A DNA stretch of 64,000 bases from Litoreibacter halocynthiae (lineage in GTDB: Bacteria > Pseudomonadota > Alphaproteobacteria > Rhodobacterales > Rhodobacteraceae): assembly GCF_004365635.1 (NCBI RefSeq), contig NZ_SOBH01000005.1, positions 47,609 through 111,608 on the forward strand, in the 5' to 3' direction. Made by a program: the position numbers and the translations under genes. The notes under the pieces were generated by a model that saw only the letters and a list, made by a program, of their open reading frames with translations, was not told the DNA's origin and made no database searches. This document shows, piece after piece, positions 24,429 to 33,289 of the stretch (positions within the stretch are counted from its first letter, which is position 1; each line of letters opens with the position of its first letter).

Positions 24429-25572
24429 CCTGCCTCATATCCTGGCGTTTTGCCTGCTGCCCGGTCTCGCCTTGTCTCAAGGTGTGCCGACCAATGACAG
24501 TGGGCTGACCGCGCGTGACATCGTCGAGACCGGCGATCGCGAGGCAGACTTGGCTGTTCAGGCCGACAAGCTTGCAGTGCACGAACTCATCGCCGAGATC
24601 GAACGCGAACAGCTGGAAACCCTCCGACGCATCCTCGATGCCCAGACCAGCTTCGGCGGTCAGGGCCTGCCCGCCATGGTCTCGGGGCTGGAAAGCGGCA
24701 GCGGCGATCCCGACCGCGCCGTGGAAGCCGTCTATGGCACGGGCGAGATCGACCCCAATCCCGGCGGTGCGCAGATGTTCGGGGATGCATCTGAGAACAT
24801 CGAGCAGCTCATCATCCGGGTCGCCCAGGAGACCAGCGGCTTTGCGGGTGTTGGCCGCGCAGGGCTCTCGCCCGTCCAGTGGCGCGCGTTGCTGCAAGCG
24901 CTGATCTGGCAGGAAAGCCGGTTTACGATTGGGGCACGGTCTCCCGTCGGCGCTTATGGTCTCACCCAGATCATGCCTGGCACCGCCAGCGATCTCGGCA
25001 TCAACCCGGAATATTACGACAGCCCCTATCTGCAGGTGCATGGTGGCGCGCGCTATCTCGCGACCCAGCTCAACACATTCGATGGCAACATCATCAACGC
25101 CCTCGCGGCCTATAACGCCGGACCCGGCCGGGTTTTCGAGTATGGCGGCGTGCCACCCTTCCGCGAGACCCAGCATTACGTGTCGGTCATACCTGAACGC
25201 TACAATCTCTATCTGAGCCGTATCGGAGGGATCGATGCGCTTGGCACGATCGATCCGGCGCTTCTCGCCAATGCCAACCTCTCGCTCACGGGTCATGGGG
25301 CAGCCTTTTATGGCAGCAACTCACCAGCCGCGATCCGCCAAGCCGCCCTGCGCATTTCCGACATCGTCACGCGGATCTCCGAGACCGAGGATGTGCAGGA
25401 GAGCGTCGCGCTCAACACCTATGCACGCGCCGAACTCGTGCGTCTCGTGGCTGCCCGCATCCGGCTTCAGGCGGCACGCACCCGCGTCCTCTCTGCCGAA
25501 GAGCTGGCCCAGGCCAGCGCCCGCATGGCCGAAGGCGCGTTCATGGATTTTACGATCAGGGAGATTGAATGA
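24418..25572 (+). CDS. Second lytic transglycosylase, extended form
   Basis: A ~384-residue exported enzyme. The start is taken as TTG 24418, four to five bases after GGAGGG, giving the clean signal peptide 'MKSSLPHILAFCLLPGLALSQ'. Residues ~40-75 form a coiled-coil-like helix. The SLT core has 'ALIWQESRFTIGARSPVGAYGLTQIMPGT' and 'ALAAYNAGPGRVFEYGG'. The ~120-residue C-terminal helical extension ends 'MAEGAFMDFTIREIE', much like the end of VirB5 next door ('EQRFMDFTLPDLRAD'), so it may carry a VirB5-like tail. Two transglycosylases in one virB operon is uncommon. Confidence 0.85.
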   Translation: MKSSLPHILAFCLLPGLALSQGVPTNDSGLTARDIVETGDREADLAVQADKLAVHELIAEIEREQLETLRRILDAQTSFGGQGLPAMVSGLESGSGDPDRAVEAVYGTGEIDPNPGGAQMFGDASENIEQLIIRVAQETSGFAGVGRAGLSPVQWRALLQALIWQESRFTIGARSPVGAYGLTQIMPGTASDLGINPEYYDSPYLQVHGGARYLATQLNTFDGNIINALAAYNAGPGRVFEYGGVPPFRETQHYVSVIPERYNLYLSRIGGIDALGTIDPALLANANLSLTGHGAAFYGSNSPAAIRQAALRISDIVTRISETEDVQESVALNTYARAELVRLVAARIRLQAARTRVLSAEELAQASARMAEGAFMDFTIREIE

Positions 25573-26381
25573 TGGGACATCTGCTCTTGAGGGCAGCTTT
25601 GGCCACGACACTTGGCGTTGGCTTGCAGTTCAGCGCCCTACCCCCTGCCGCAGCACAAGGTGTACCGGTCGTCGACACGCAGAACATCGCGCAAAACATC
25701 CAGCAGCTGCGGCAGATGATCGAAGACGAGATCCTGCAAAACGAGCAGCTGACGCAGCTCCGCGAACAGCTTGCCACACTCACGGATCAACTCGCGGAGC
25801 TGCAAAGAACCTATGAAGCGCTCACCCGACTTGCCGAGCTTCCCGAAATCATCCGGACGGAAATGGAAGACGAGTTGAACGGTCTGCTCGACCAGGAGTT
25901 CGGGGACATCCTCGCCACGATTGAGGCAATCAAGACTGGGGATTTCTCCGGCCTGTCTGGTTCTGGCGCAGGCGAGATCGAAACCCAGATGGACCGGGTG
26001 CTGGCCGATCTCGGCTTCGATGAAGACACGCTCTCGGAAATGGCCACCAGCGGCAATCCCGGGGCCAACCGTGTGGCCACGCAGGCAACAACCGGCGCAC
26101 TCGTCTCAGCCGCCGCCCAGAACAGCTATGAAGATGCCGGCCAGTCGCTCGAGCGGGTAGACCGCCTTGTCGGGCTCATTGACGACATGGAAGAGCTCAA
26201 GCAAAGCGTCGATCTCAACACGCGCGTGACAGCTGAATTGGCCATCGCCCTCGTGGCGATGTGGCAGCTGGAAGCGATTCAAACGGTGGGCGATGGCACC
26301 GGCGGCGTGATCGATGCCGCCACCATCGCCGAGGAGCAGCGCTTCATGGATTTTACCCTACCCGACCTGCGGGCTGATTAA
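25569..26381 (+). CDS. virB5: VirB5-family minor pilus protein
   Basis: A 270-residue exported protein with a signal peptide ending 'LPPAAAQ', a long amphipathic helix ('NIQQLRQMIEDEILQNEQLTQLREQLATLTDQLAEL') and a helical C-terminus with 'DLNTRVTAELAIALVAMWQLEA', typical of VirB5/TrbJ. It sits at the pilus tip and helps contact recipients. It overlaps the preceding transglycosylase by four bases. After it comes a 114-bp gap with a perfect 12-bp inverted repeat before virB8. Confidence 0.85.
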   Translation: MMGHLLLRAALATTLGVGLQFSALPPAAAQGVPVVDTQNIAQNIQQLRQMIEDEILQNEQLTQLREQLATLTDQLAELQRTYEALTRLAELPEIIRTEMEDELNGLLDQEFGDILATIEAIKTGDFSGLSGSGAGEIETQMDRVLADLGFDEDTLSEMATSGNPGANRVATQATTGALVSAAAQNSYEDAGQSLERVDRLVGLIDDMEELKQSVDLNTRVTAELAIALVAMWQLEAIQTVGDGTGGVIDAATIAEEQRFMDFTLPDLRAD

Positions 26382-26478
26382 GGCGTTTCGAAATTGACCC
26401 AGAAAATCAAATATCCGTTTTCGCGTTCGAGCGCAGCGAGAGGCAGCGAAGAACCGATGCCGCTTGTTTCGAAACGCC
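26382..26478. repeat. Perfect 12-bp inverted repeat between virB5 and virB8
   Basis: GGCGTTTCGAAA at 26382-26393 is matched by TTTCGAAACGCC at 26467-26478, with 73 bp between. It lies in the only real gap inside an otherwise overlapping operon. The arms could fold in RNA into a long stem-loop, or bind a protein. No transposase fits within it, so it is not a complete IS. Confidence 0.6.
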
Positions 26479-26495
26479 GAGCGGAGGTGTGACGC

Positions 26496-27149
26496 GTGGC
26501 GAGTGAACAGGAAATCATCGAGGAAGAACTGGTCTATGGTGCCCTGCGCCGGGAACGGCTCTGGCAACGCCTTGGTCTGACAGGTCTTGTCTTCGGCATC
26601 ATCGGCTGTCTGAGCGCAGCAGCAGTCTCGATCCTCGATGTCGACCCGCCCCCCGTCGTTGTCCCCTATGATCCCGCCACCGGCTTTGCGCTCCCCGAAG
26701 CCTCGGTGGGCGCCTCCTCGGTGACCGCCAACCGAGCGATCATCGAGGCGGAGGTGTTCCGCTATGTGACTGACCGGGAGGTCTATAACCAGCTCGACAA
26801 TGACCTGCGCATCCGCGGCGTCCTGCGCCGCTCGGATGGGGCCGCCGAGAGCGGGCTGCGCCAGATCTGGAACAGCGCCAACGAGAATTACCCGCCGTCC
26901 GTCTATGGCCCCAATGCTCGGCTCGACGTGGAAATCCTCAGCATCAACCGGATCGGACCCAACCGCGCCACCGTGCGCTTGCGCAAGCGGCTGACCTCCA
27001 TCAACGGCACCCAGACCGGGCTCTTCACTGCGACGCTTCTCTTCGAGTTCCGCCCCGAGACCCGCCGCTCCATCGACGAGGTCTGGACCAATCCCTTCGG
27101 CTTCACCGTGCTCGAATATTCCATCCGCTCCGACAGATTGGAGAATTGA
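26496..27149 (+). CDS. virB8: VirB8-family inner-membrane assembly protein
   Basis: VirB8 is a bitopic inner-membrane protein that links other components. A cytoplasmic start is followed by one membrane helix ('LGLTGLVFGIIGCLSAAAVSIL') and a periplasmic domain with the VirB8 'FRYVTDREVYNQ', 'SGLRQIWNSANENYPPSVYG' and 'NPFGFTVLEYSI' blocks. Length 217 is typical. The GTG start at 26496 has GGAGG nearby. It overlaps virB9's start region. Confidence 0.9.
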   Translation: MASEQEIIEEELVYGALRRERLWQRLGLTGLVFGIIGCLSAAAVSILDVDPPPVVVPYDPATGFALPEASVGASSVTANRAIIEAEVFRYVTDREVYNQLDNDLRIRGVLRRSDGAAESGLRQIWNSANENYPPSVYGPNARLDVEILSINRIGPNRATVRLRKRLTSINGTQTGLFTATLLFEFRPETRRSIDEVWTNPFGFTVLEYSIRSDRLEN

Positions 27150-27151
27150 CC

Positions 27152-27847
27152 TTGTACCCTGTTCGACTTGTCTTACTCCTCCTTGCTTTGTTTCCCGGCA
27201 TTGCCGCGGCTGAAGCGATCCCGCGCGGCGGACCCAGCGACAGCCGAGTGCGGCTGGCCACCTACCAGGAGGGCCAGGTCTATCGTCTCAGCGTCTCCCT
27301 CACCCATGTGACGACAGTCGAATTTGGTGAGGGAGAGAGCATCCGCTCGATCATCGCGGGCGACACGGAAGGGTTCGAGATCGACGGCGTGCCGGGTGGC
27401 CAGGCCTTTGCGATCAAGCCCGTTGCGCGCGGGGTGCATACCAACGTGACCGTCTATACCAATCGTCGCAGCTACTACTTCAACGTCCAGGAAACCCGTA
27501 GCCCAACCTTCTACGTGGTCCAGTTCCGCTATCCGGAGGACGATGCACGGCCCACACGGGCCGTCGCCGCCCAAGCGCCGAACTACAATTACGGCGCCAG
27601 CGCGCGGACCGAGTTCACGCCAACGCGCATCTGGGATGACGGGACGTTCACGTATTTCGAATTCCCGCGGAACGCGCCGGTGCCCGCGATATTTCGCTAC
27701 GCGAATGGCCGAGAGCGGACGGTCAATACACAAGCGACCGAGGACAGCGTGATCCGGGTCTCCGGGGTGAATAGGCAATGGGTGCTTCGGATCGGGGAAG
27801 AAGTGGTGTGTATTCAGAGCACACCGCCTGCGGGGGCAGGATCATGA
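27152..27847 (+). CDS. virB9: VirB9-family outer-membrane core protein
   Basis: The outer-membrane core complex protein that pairs with VirB7 and VirB10. It has a signal peptide ('MYPVRLVLLLLALFPGIAAAE') and CagX/VirB9 blocks 'IRSIIAGDTEGFEI', 'TNRRSYYFNVQETR' and 'WDDGTFTYFEFPRNAPVPAIFRYANG'. TTG 27152 is eight bases after GGAG, better placed than TTG 27146. It ends in an overlap with virB10. One cysteine near the end ('EEVVCIQS') could pair with VirB7. Confidence 0.9.
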   Translation: MYPVRLVLLLLALFPGIAAAEAIPRGGPSDSRVRLATYQEGQVYRLSVSLTHVTTVEFGEGESIRSIIAGDTEGFEIDGVPGGQAFAIKPVARGVHTNVTVYTNRRSYYFNVQETRSPTFYVVQFRYPEDDARPTRAVAAQAPNYNYGASARTEFTPTRIWDDGTFTYFEFPRNAPVPAIFRYANGRERTVNTQATEDSVIRVSGVNRQWVLRIGEEVVCIQSTPPAGAGS

Positions 27848-29223
27848 GCGACACCGAAAACGCAGATCTCGAGAAACGCCTCGCTGCCCTCGAACAAGGC
27901 AAAGGCGCAGGATCGACCCCTACCCCACGGCGCTCGCCGCTGCTCGCTTTGATCGTCGTCCTCGTCATCGGCGCGGGTGGTGCCCTGCTTTATCTCCTCT
28001 CACAGCCCGACGAAGAGGAAGCCTTGCCGACGGCCACCCCGGACGTCTTCCAAAACGAAGGCGACGGCTTTGGCGCCATCGAGACCTTGCCCCCGCGCGA
28101 GTCCGAGGTTGTGTTCGTCGGACCAGACCCCGTCGAGCCAAACGCGGAGCTTCTGGCGCAGATCACCGCCCTGCAGGCCCAGATTGAGGAGTTGCGCAAC
28201 GCCCCCGAACCGGTCGTCGAGGAAGACACGGCCGCCGCCGAGGCCATCGACGCGCTAACCGCACAGATCGCCGCCTTGCAAACCGCATCCGAGGCCGCGC
28301 AACAGCAGTTCCGGGATGAACTCACAGCGCGCGACCGCGAACTTGAACAACTCCGCATGGATCTCGAGCTGGCCCAGCTCGAAGCCAACCGCCCCCTCCC
28401 AGCGCCCATCGGGCCCTCCGATGACGAGTTGCGCGCGCGGGAGGAAGAACGGCTCCGCCGAGAAGAGGAAGCAAGACGGCTCGCCGAGCTTGAACGCCGC
28501 GCCGCCGAAGAACGCGCGTTTCAGGAACGCCGCATCGCCTCACCCACTATCGCCTTCGGCGGCGCATCTGGTGCGAACGAGACGGCACTCACGGAGCGGA
28601 CCTTCGGAGAGGTGACGGATTTCGTACTGAACGGTGCCCTGCCCACCTCGGTCTCGCAGGCCGAAGTCATCGCCAACCCTTCGAATACGATTGTGCAGGG
28701 AACAATGATCCAGGCCGTCATGGAAACCGCCCTCGACAGCTCCCTGCCCGGTCAAACCCATGCCGTGGTCTCGGAAGATGTCTTCAGCTTCGATGGTACG
28801 CGCCTCCTGATCCCCCGCGGTTCCCGTCTCATCGGGCGCTACCGCGCTGGCATCGATATCGCGCAGCGCCGCGTCACCATCGCCTGGGATCGGATCATCC
28901 TTCCCGATAACCAGACCGTCCAGATCAGCTCCTTCGGGGGCGATGAACTGGGTCGCTCCGGCGTAACCGGTTTTGTCGATACACGCTTTGACGAACGCTT
29001 TGGCTCAGCGGCGTTGATTTCTCTGATCTCAGCTGCACCAAGTGCCGCCGCCTCCGAGGTCCAGGATGAGACTGCCGCCGACGTTCTCGAAGACGTTGGC
29101 GATGATCTGGCAGATGCCACGGACAGCGTCATTGGCGATTACCTCTCCATCGGGCCTGTCATCTATGTCGACCAGGGCGCCCGCGTCACCGTCATGGTCG
29201 ACCGCGATCTGGAGATATTCTGA
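27844..29223 (+). CDS. virB10: VirB10/TrbI-family core protein
   Basis: VirB10 spans both membranes and gates the channel. ATG 27844 overlaps the virB9 stop (ATGA). The order is a short cytoplasmic start, one membrane helix ('SPLLALIVVLVIGAGGALLYLL'), a long Glu/Pro-rich then charged coiled-coil linker (to about residue 235) and the TrbI beta-barrel domain with 'IVQGTMIQAVMETALDSSLPGQ', 'FDGTRLLIPRGSRLIGRY' and 'AWDRIILPDNQTVQI'. Length is 459 residues. Confidence 0.92.
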   Translation: MSDTENADLEKRLAALEQGKGAGSTPTPRRSPLLALIVVLVIGAGGALLYLLSQPDEEEALPTATPDVFQNEGDGFGAIETLPPRESEVVFVGPDPVEPNAELLAQITALQAQIEELRNAPEPVVEEDTAAAEAIDALTAQIAALQTASEAAQQQFRDELTARDRELEQLRMDLELAQLEANRPLPAPIGPSDDELRAREEERLRREEEARRLAELERRAAEERAFQERRIASPTIAFGGASGANETALTERTFGEVTDFVLNGALPTSVSQAEVIANPSNTIVQGTMIQAVMETALDSSLPGQTHAVVSEDVFSFDGTRLLIPRGSRLIGRYRAGIDIAQRRVTIAWDRIILPDNQTVQISSFGGDELGRSGVTGFVDTRFDERFGSAALISLISAAPSAAASEVQDETAADVLEDVGDDLADATDSVIGDYLSIGPVIYVDQGARVTVMVDRDLEIF

Positions 29224-29227
29224 GCCC

Positions 29228-30214
29228 ATGTCGCTGAGCTATCTCGAAACCTCCCTCGACCGGATCGATACCGCCGCCCGCGACGATGTCATCGAGATCT
29301 GCATCAACCCCGACGGGACCTGTTGGGGTGAATTCCAGGGCGATCACTTCATGCGCCGGTTAGACCAGAGGCTGACCGCGACGGACGTGAAGGACCTCGG
29401 CAACCAGATCGCCTCTTCCGCCAATACAACGATGAGCAAGGACCGCCCGATCGTCTCGGTCTCGATCACCTATAAGGGCCGCCCGATCCGGGCGCAGGTC
29501 ATCACCCCGCCCGCCGTCCTATCCGCCATGTCGATCAGCCTGCGGTTCTTTTCAAGCCTGCCGCTCGAGGGGATCGCGCTCGATTTCCTTTTTGGCAAGG
29601 AACGCAAGCTTGAAGACCTGCGCGTGGAAAAGAAGCGCGCCTTGCGCGAAGTGGTGGCCGCGGGTTTGATCGATGATGCGTTGGCCTTCTGCGTCGAGAA
29701 CAAACTCAACATGATCGTCTCGGGCGGCACCTCCACCGGCAAGACCGTGGCCGCGCGCAAGATCCTATCTCACGTGCCATCCGAGGAACGCATCGTGACC
29801 ATCGAAGAAGCCGCCGAGCTTTTGCCGACCCAGCCAAATGCCGTGACCCTCATCGCCAATCGCGACGCGGAATTCCAGACCGCCGATGTGCTTCTCACCG
29901 CCACGCTGCGCATGCGCCCCGACCGGATCATCCTGGGCGAGGTGCGCGGCAAGGAGGCCATGACGTTCCTTGAGGCAATCAACACCGGTCATGGCGGCTC
30001 CATGACCACGCTCCATGCCGAAACCCCGCAACTCGCCGTGCAGCGGCTCGCGATCGCGGCGCTCAAGACCGAGATCCCGATGACCTATGCCGACATGATC
30101 CAGTACATCGAGAACTCCATCGACGTGATCATCCAGGCCGGGCGCCATGACGGCCGACGCGGCATCACTGAATTCTATCTTCCAAGCGCAACCCAGATCG
30201 GAGCTTCCCAATGA
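29228..30214 (+). CDS. virB11: VirB11-family ATPase
   Basis: The hexameric traffic ATPase at the cytoplasmic base. Walker A GGTSTGKT lies at residues 166-173, with 'VTIEEAAELLP' (Asp/Glu box), Walker B 'RMRPDRIILGEVRGKEA' and the His box 'GHGGSMTTLHAE'. ATG 29228 is five bases after the virB10 stop region, and length (328) is typical. It overlaps the following small gene by four bases. Confidence 0.93.
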   Translation: MSLSYLETSLDRIDTAARDDVIEICINPDGTCWGEFQGDHFMRRLDQRLTATDVKDLGNQIASSANTTMSKDRPIVSVSITYKGRPIRAQVITPPAVLSAMSISLRFFSSLPLEGIALDFLFGKERKLEDLRVEKKRALREVVAAGLIDDALAFCVENKLNMIVSGGTSTGKTVAARKILSHVPSEERIVTIEEAAELLPTQPNAVTLIANRDAEFQTADVLLTATLRMRPDRIILGEVRGKEAMTFLEAINTGHGGSMTTLHAETPQLAVQRLAIAALKTEIPMTYADMIQYIENSIDVIIQAGRHDGRRGITEFYLPSATQIGASQ

Positions 30215-30399
30215 AGACCTTTGAGTACGACATTCTGTTCTTCCAGGTGAAGAAACAAAAGGACTACGACGCGATGCGAAGCGCCTTGAATGAGCGCGGC
30301 ACAGAGGGATGGGAATTCATTACAGCTGAAGCCGGTGACTACGGCTATACCACGTTCTGGAAGCGTGAATCTTTGGCGACGAAGGTGGCTTCAGAATGA
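30211..30399 (+). CDS. Small DUF4177-like protein
   Basis: A 62-residue protein, 'KTFEYDILFFQVKKQKDYDAMRSALNERGTEGWEFITAEA', matching the short DUF4177 pattern (a 'LNe.G.eGWe' box). DUF4177 proteins are common, uncharacterised and small. It overlaps virB11 before and the next gene after, by four bases each, so it is translated as part of the operon. Confidence 0.6.
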   Translation: MKTFEYDILFFQVKKQKDYDAMRSALNERGTEGWEFITAEAGDYGYTTFWKRESLATKVASE

Positions 30400-30800
30400 T
30401 GCGGGTCGTTGCGACGGCAGGCTTTCTCGTCGTTTTCGGCGCGACCGCTGGCGTCGCTGAACGGAACCTGATCCCGACGCTCGACAACCTGCCAGATGTC
30501 TGTCCTGACCAGCCTCCAGAGCCACAGTGGATGCATGGCATAGATGTGCGCGAGTCCCACAAACGGCTCCTGATTCAACAAATTTATCGTGCGCAGAGCA
30601 TGCAACGCGTTGTTGAAGCCCAAAGCTGTGAATGTCCCACGCGGTATCCGCCCTGGGAGGCAGCTGAAGGCGTCTTCGTCGAGAATTTCGCCGCATCTGA
30701 ATACTGGGACATCGTGGAAGCGACGTCAGAATACCGACGGCAGGCAAATGATCTTCGGCGCGAAGCCATGCCAATCTGCGAAGCTGCTGGAAATTGGTAG
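30396..30800 (+). CDS. Exported protein inside the T4SS operon
   Basis: A 134-residue protein with a signal peptide ('VVATAGFLVVFGATAGVAE') and a mature part with four cysteines ('DVCPDQPP', 'SCECPTRYPPW', 'MPICEAAG'), so it is probably a disulfide-bonded periplasmic protein. No known family recognised. It lies between VirB11 and VirB6, where VirB6-associated or exclusion-type proteins are often found, but exclusion activity is not shown. Confidence 0.6.
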   Translation: MMRVVATAGFLVVFGATAGVAERNLIPTLDNLPDVCPDQPPEPQWMHGIDVRESHKRLLIQQIYRAQSMQRVVEAQSCECPTRYPPWEAAEGVFVENFAASEYWDIVEATSEYRRQANDLRREAMPICEAAGNW

Positions 30801-30806
30801 GGTTTC

Positions 30807-31886
30807 ATGAGCGTCGTCACCTACTTCGTGGAAACGGCTGAAGGCTATCTCAATACCGCTGCCGAGACGCAATTTGGCGCAGTCGCAGCAACAGTCGGAA
30901 CGATGCTCGTACTCGGCACCACCCTCGTGGTCATTCTGGTTTTCATTAACACGATCTACCAGTATCGCGCCATGGACGGGCGCACGGCCTTTTGGCTCGC
31001 CGTGAAAGTCGGGCTGATAGGTGTCTTTGCAACCAACTGGGTTCAGTTCAACATCGTTTCCGCGGCGATCTTGAATGGGATCGACAGTATTGCTGGATCG
31101 CTTGTAGCCTCGGTTGGCGGCGGATCACCCGGCCCGTCCGGCACCTTCGCAGAGGAGTTCGACGACCTGATCGCGGCGCTCGGGGACTATTTGAATGCCG
31201 CGGGGTCTGAACTGAACTGGATGGCCGGTGCCCTGTTGGACACCCTTGGGGTTTTGCTGCTCTCGATCCTCGGTGGCTTGGCGGCGTTCATCGTCGTTGC
31301 GTCACGGCTCATGATCGCGCTTCTGATCGGGATTGCTCCGGTCATGATCTTCCTGACCCTTTTTGAAGTGACCAAGGACTATTTCGCGCGCTGGCTTTCG
31401 GCGCTGATTTCTTTTGCGATGTACCCCATCGTCGTAGCCGGCGTGTTCGCGACCATCACTGGTGTCTCGCGTGCACTTCTTGCTGAGTTGGGCGACCCGG
31501 AAGGCGCTTCCAACATCGGCGCGCTCATTCCCTTCTTCATGATGGTGCTCATGGCAAAGGGCTTCATCATAGCCACGCCCTTCCTGGTTCGGGCGATCTC
31601 CGGCAACATCATGATGCCAGCTCTCTCGGCCGGGTTCGGCGGCAGCTATGCATTCGCCAGAGGGCTTGCAGGTAGCCAACAGGTTTACAACCGATACGCC
31701 ATCGGAGGTGCAACGGGGGCGGAGTATGCAGCCTTGCGTGCGCGCCAATTCTTCGGTGTACAAGCGTTGCCTACCCGACCCAATACTGCGGGAGGGCCAA
31801 CCGCTGCTCCTCCCAGCGACGGGACCGGCACAGGAGCCCGAATGCTGGCGCAGCTTTCAAGGTTGGGACGCCTTGGCAAGCGGTGA
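30807..31886 (+). CDS. virB6: VirB6/TrbL-family polytopic membrane protein
   Basis: A 359-residue inner-membrane protein with about six helices and the central 'ALLIGIAPVMIFLTLFEVTKDYFARWLSALISFAMYPIVVAG' block typical of VirB6/TrbL. The C-terminal tail is Gly/Pro-rich. It forms the transfer channel in the inner membrane. It is the last gene of the virB operon here, a position differing from the Agrobacterium order. The cargo module follows 220 bp downstream. Confidence 0.88.
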   Translation: MSVVTYFVETAEGYLNTAAETQFGAVAATVGTMLVLGTTLVVILVFINTIYQYRAMDGRTAFWLAVKVGLIGVFATNWVQFNIVSAAILNGIDSIAGSLVASVGGGSPGPSGTFAEEFDDLIAALGDYLNAAGSELNWMAGALLDTLGVLLLSILGGLAAFIVVASRLMIALLIGIAPVMIFLTLFEVTKDYFARWLSALISFAMYPIVVAGVFATITGVSRALLAELGDPEGASNIGALIPFFMMVLMAKGFIIATPFLVRAISGNIMMPALSAGFGGSYAFARGLAGSQQVYNRYAIGGATGAEYAALRARQFFGVQALPTRPNTAGGPTAAPPSDGTGTGARMLAQLSRLGRLGKR

Positions 31887-32107
31887 TGGCCCGAAACGAA
31901 GTGGACATCTGCGCATCCCATCAACGCGGCGGCGCAGGTTCTAAAAACAGACCTTTGTAAGTACTAAAATTTTGGTGATGCCTATTGCGAGACACAACAT
32001 GTTGTTGAAAGGTTATCCTCGATCAACTATGGTAAGAACAAAGCATAAACTTGTTCGATTCGGTGGGAGGCGCGTCACTCAGGTTTTCAAGCTAAGGAGC
32101 AGTACTG

Positions 32108-33280
32108 ATGAGCGTCGAAACTTCGCATTTCAAAGTCGCCAATGGTGACATGAGCCTAATCAAAACACAGAGTGGCCGTTATATTCTCGTGGACATAAAT
32201 ATTACTGCCGCTGCTGATGATAAAGATGAGGTTGCGCCTGATGTTGGAGCACAGCTTCGCAAAGCGCTTGACCGTGACAGCGACGGACGTCTGTTTGTCG
32301 ATGCATTCTTGCTGACGCATCCGGACATGGATCACTGCTCTGGACTGCAGAACCATTTTCATCTCGGCAAAATTGAGGATTGGTCGCCCGAAGACGACAA
32401 GATCGTAATTCGCGAGATGTGGTCTTCCCCAATTGTTTTTAGACGTGCCAGCAGTACCAACAAGCTTTGCGCTGACGCAAAGGCTTGGGCGACCGAAGCG
32501 CGTCGACGCGTTGAAATGTTCCGCCAGGACAAAGATATAGAAGACGGAAGCAGAATTTTGATCCTGAGCGAGGATGCGGACGGTAAGACGGATGATTTGG
32601 CTGAAATTCTGATCAAGACAGGCGAGAAATTTTCCGAGATTTGCGGCGTAGCAGATGACAGTTTCAAGGCGGTCTTGTTGGCTCCGCTGCCGGTCACGGA
32701 CGATGAAGACGAAGAGGAGTTACTCAGCAAGAATAACTCTAGTGTCATCACTCAGTTTACGCTTGCGAAAGATGATACCGAAAACGCCGCACAGTACCTG
32801 TTTGGTGGTGACGCCGAAGTGGCGATTTGGGAGAAAATTTGGGCGGAATATTCTGAAACTCCCGAGGTTCTTGCATATGATGTATTGATCGCGCCCCATC
32901 ATTGTTCTTGGCGGTCACTGTCGCACGACAGCTGGTCCAAAAAGGGAAAAGATGCGGTAGTTTCTGAAGATGCCCGATCAGCTCTTTCGCAAGCAAACGG
33001 CGGTGCAATAATCCTTGCGAGCAGTAAGAGTGTCGTCGACGACGACAACGACCCGCCCTGTATCCGCGCAAAGGAGGAGTATGAAGCCATTCTGAGCGAA
33101 GCGGATATCAATGGGGAGTTCCGGTGTTTAGAGGACGAAAAAGGTGACAAGCCGCTGAAGATGGAAATCACCGAACATGGTCCAAAAGTTGCCTCCCTGA
33201 AAATGGCAGCCGCTATCTCTTCATCGTCCGCTCTTGGAGTCGAGGCACATGCTCATGGTTGTGGGTCAGACTTGGCATGA
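32108..33280 (+). CDS. Metallo-beta-lactamase-fold hydrolase of a ubiquitin-like module
   Basis: A 390-residue soluble protein with MBL-fold motifs: HPDMDH (His71, Asp73, Asp75, His76) where the common form is HxHxDH, 'LFGGDAE' with Asp235, and 'APHHCSW' at 262-268. The fold is that of ComEC/RNase Z-like hydrolases. There is no signal peptide or membrane domain. AAGGAG lies before ATG 32108. It is the first gene of a three-gene module with an E2-E1-JAB fusion ten bases downstream. Substrate unknown; it might be a nuclease, a phosphodiesterase or a peptide hydrolase. Its base use is more A+T-rich than the virB genes. Confidence 0.8.
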   Translation: MSVETSHFKVANGDMSLIKTQSGRYILVDINITAAADDKDEVAPDVGAQLRKALDRDSDGRLFVDAFLLTHPDMDHCSGLQNHFHLGKIEDWSPEDDKIVIREMWSSPIVFRRASSTNKLCADAKAWATEARRRVEMFRQDKDIEDGSRILILSEDADGKTDDLAEILIKTGEKFSEICGVADDSFKAVLLAPLPVTDDEDEEELLSKNNSSVITQFTLAKDDTENAAQYLFGGDAEVAIWEKIWAEYSETPEVLAYDVLIAPHHCSWRSLSHDSWSKKGKDAVVSEDARSALSQANGGAIILASSKSVVDDDNDPPCIRAKEEYEAILSEADINGEFRCLEDEKGDKPLKMEITEHGPKVASLKMAAAISSSSALGVEAHAHGCGSDLA

Positions 33281-33289
33281 GTCAGCTGC

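Noticed and set aside
26382..26478. A miniature insertion sequence
   Set aside because: Only 73 bp lie between the arms, there is no target duplication, and no partner element with these ends was seen.
32108..33280. A beta-lactam resistance enzyme
   Set aside because: No signal peptide, an HxDxDH rather than HxHxDH motif, and no resistance context; the fold is generic.
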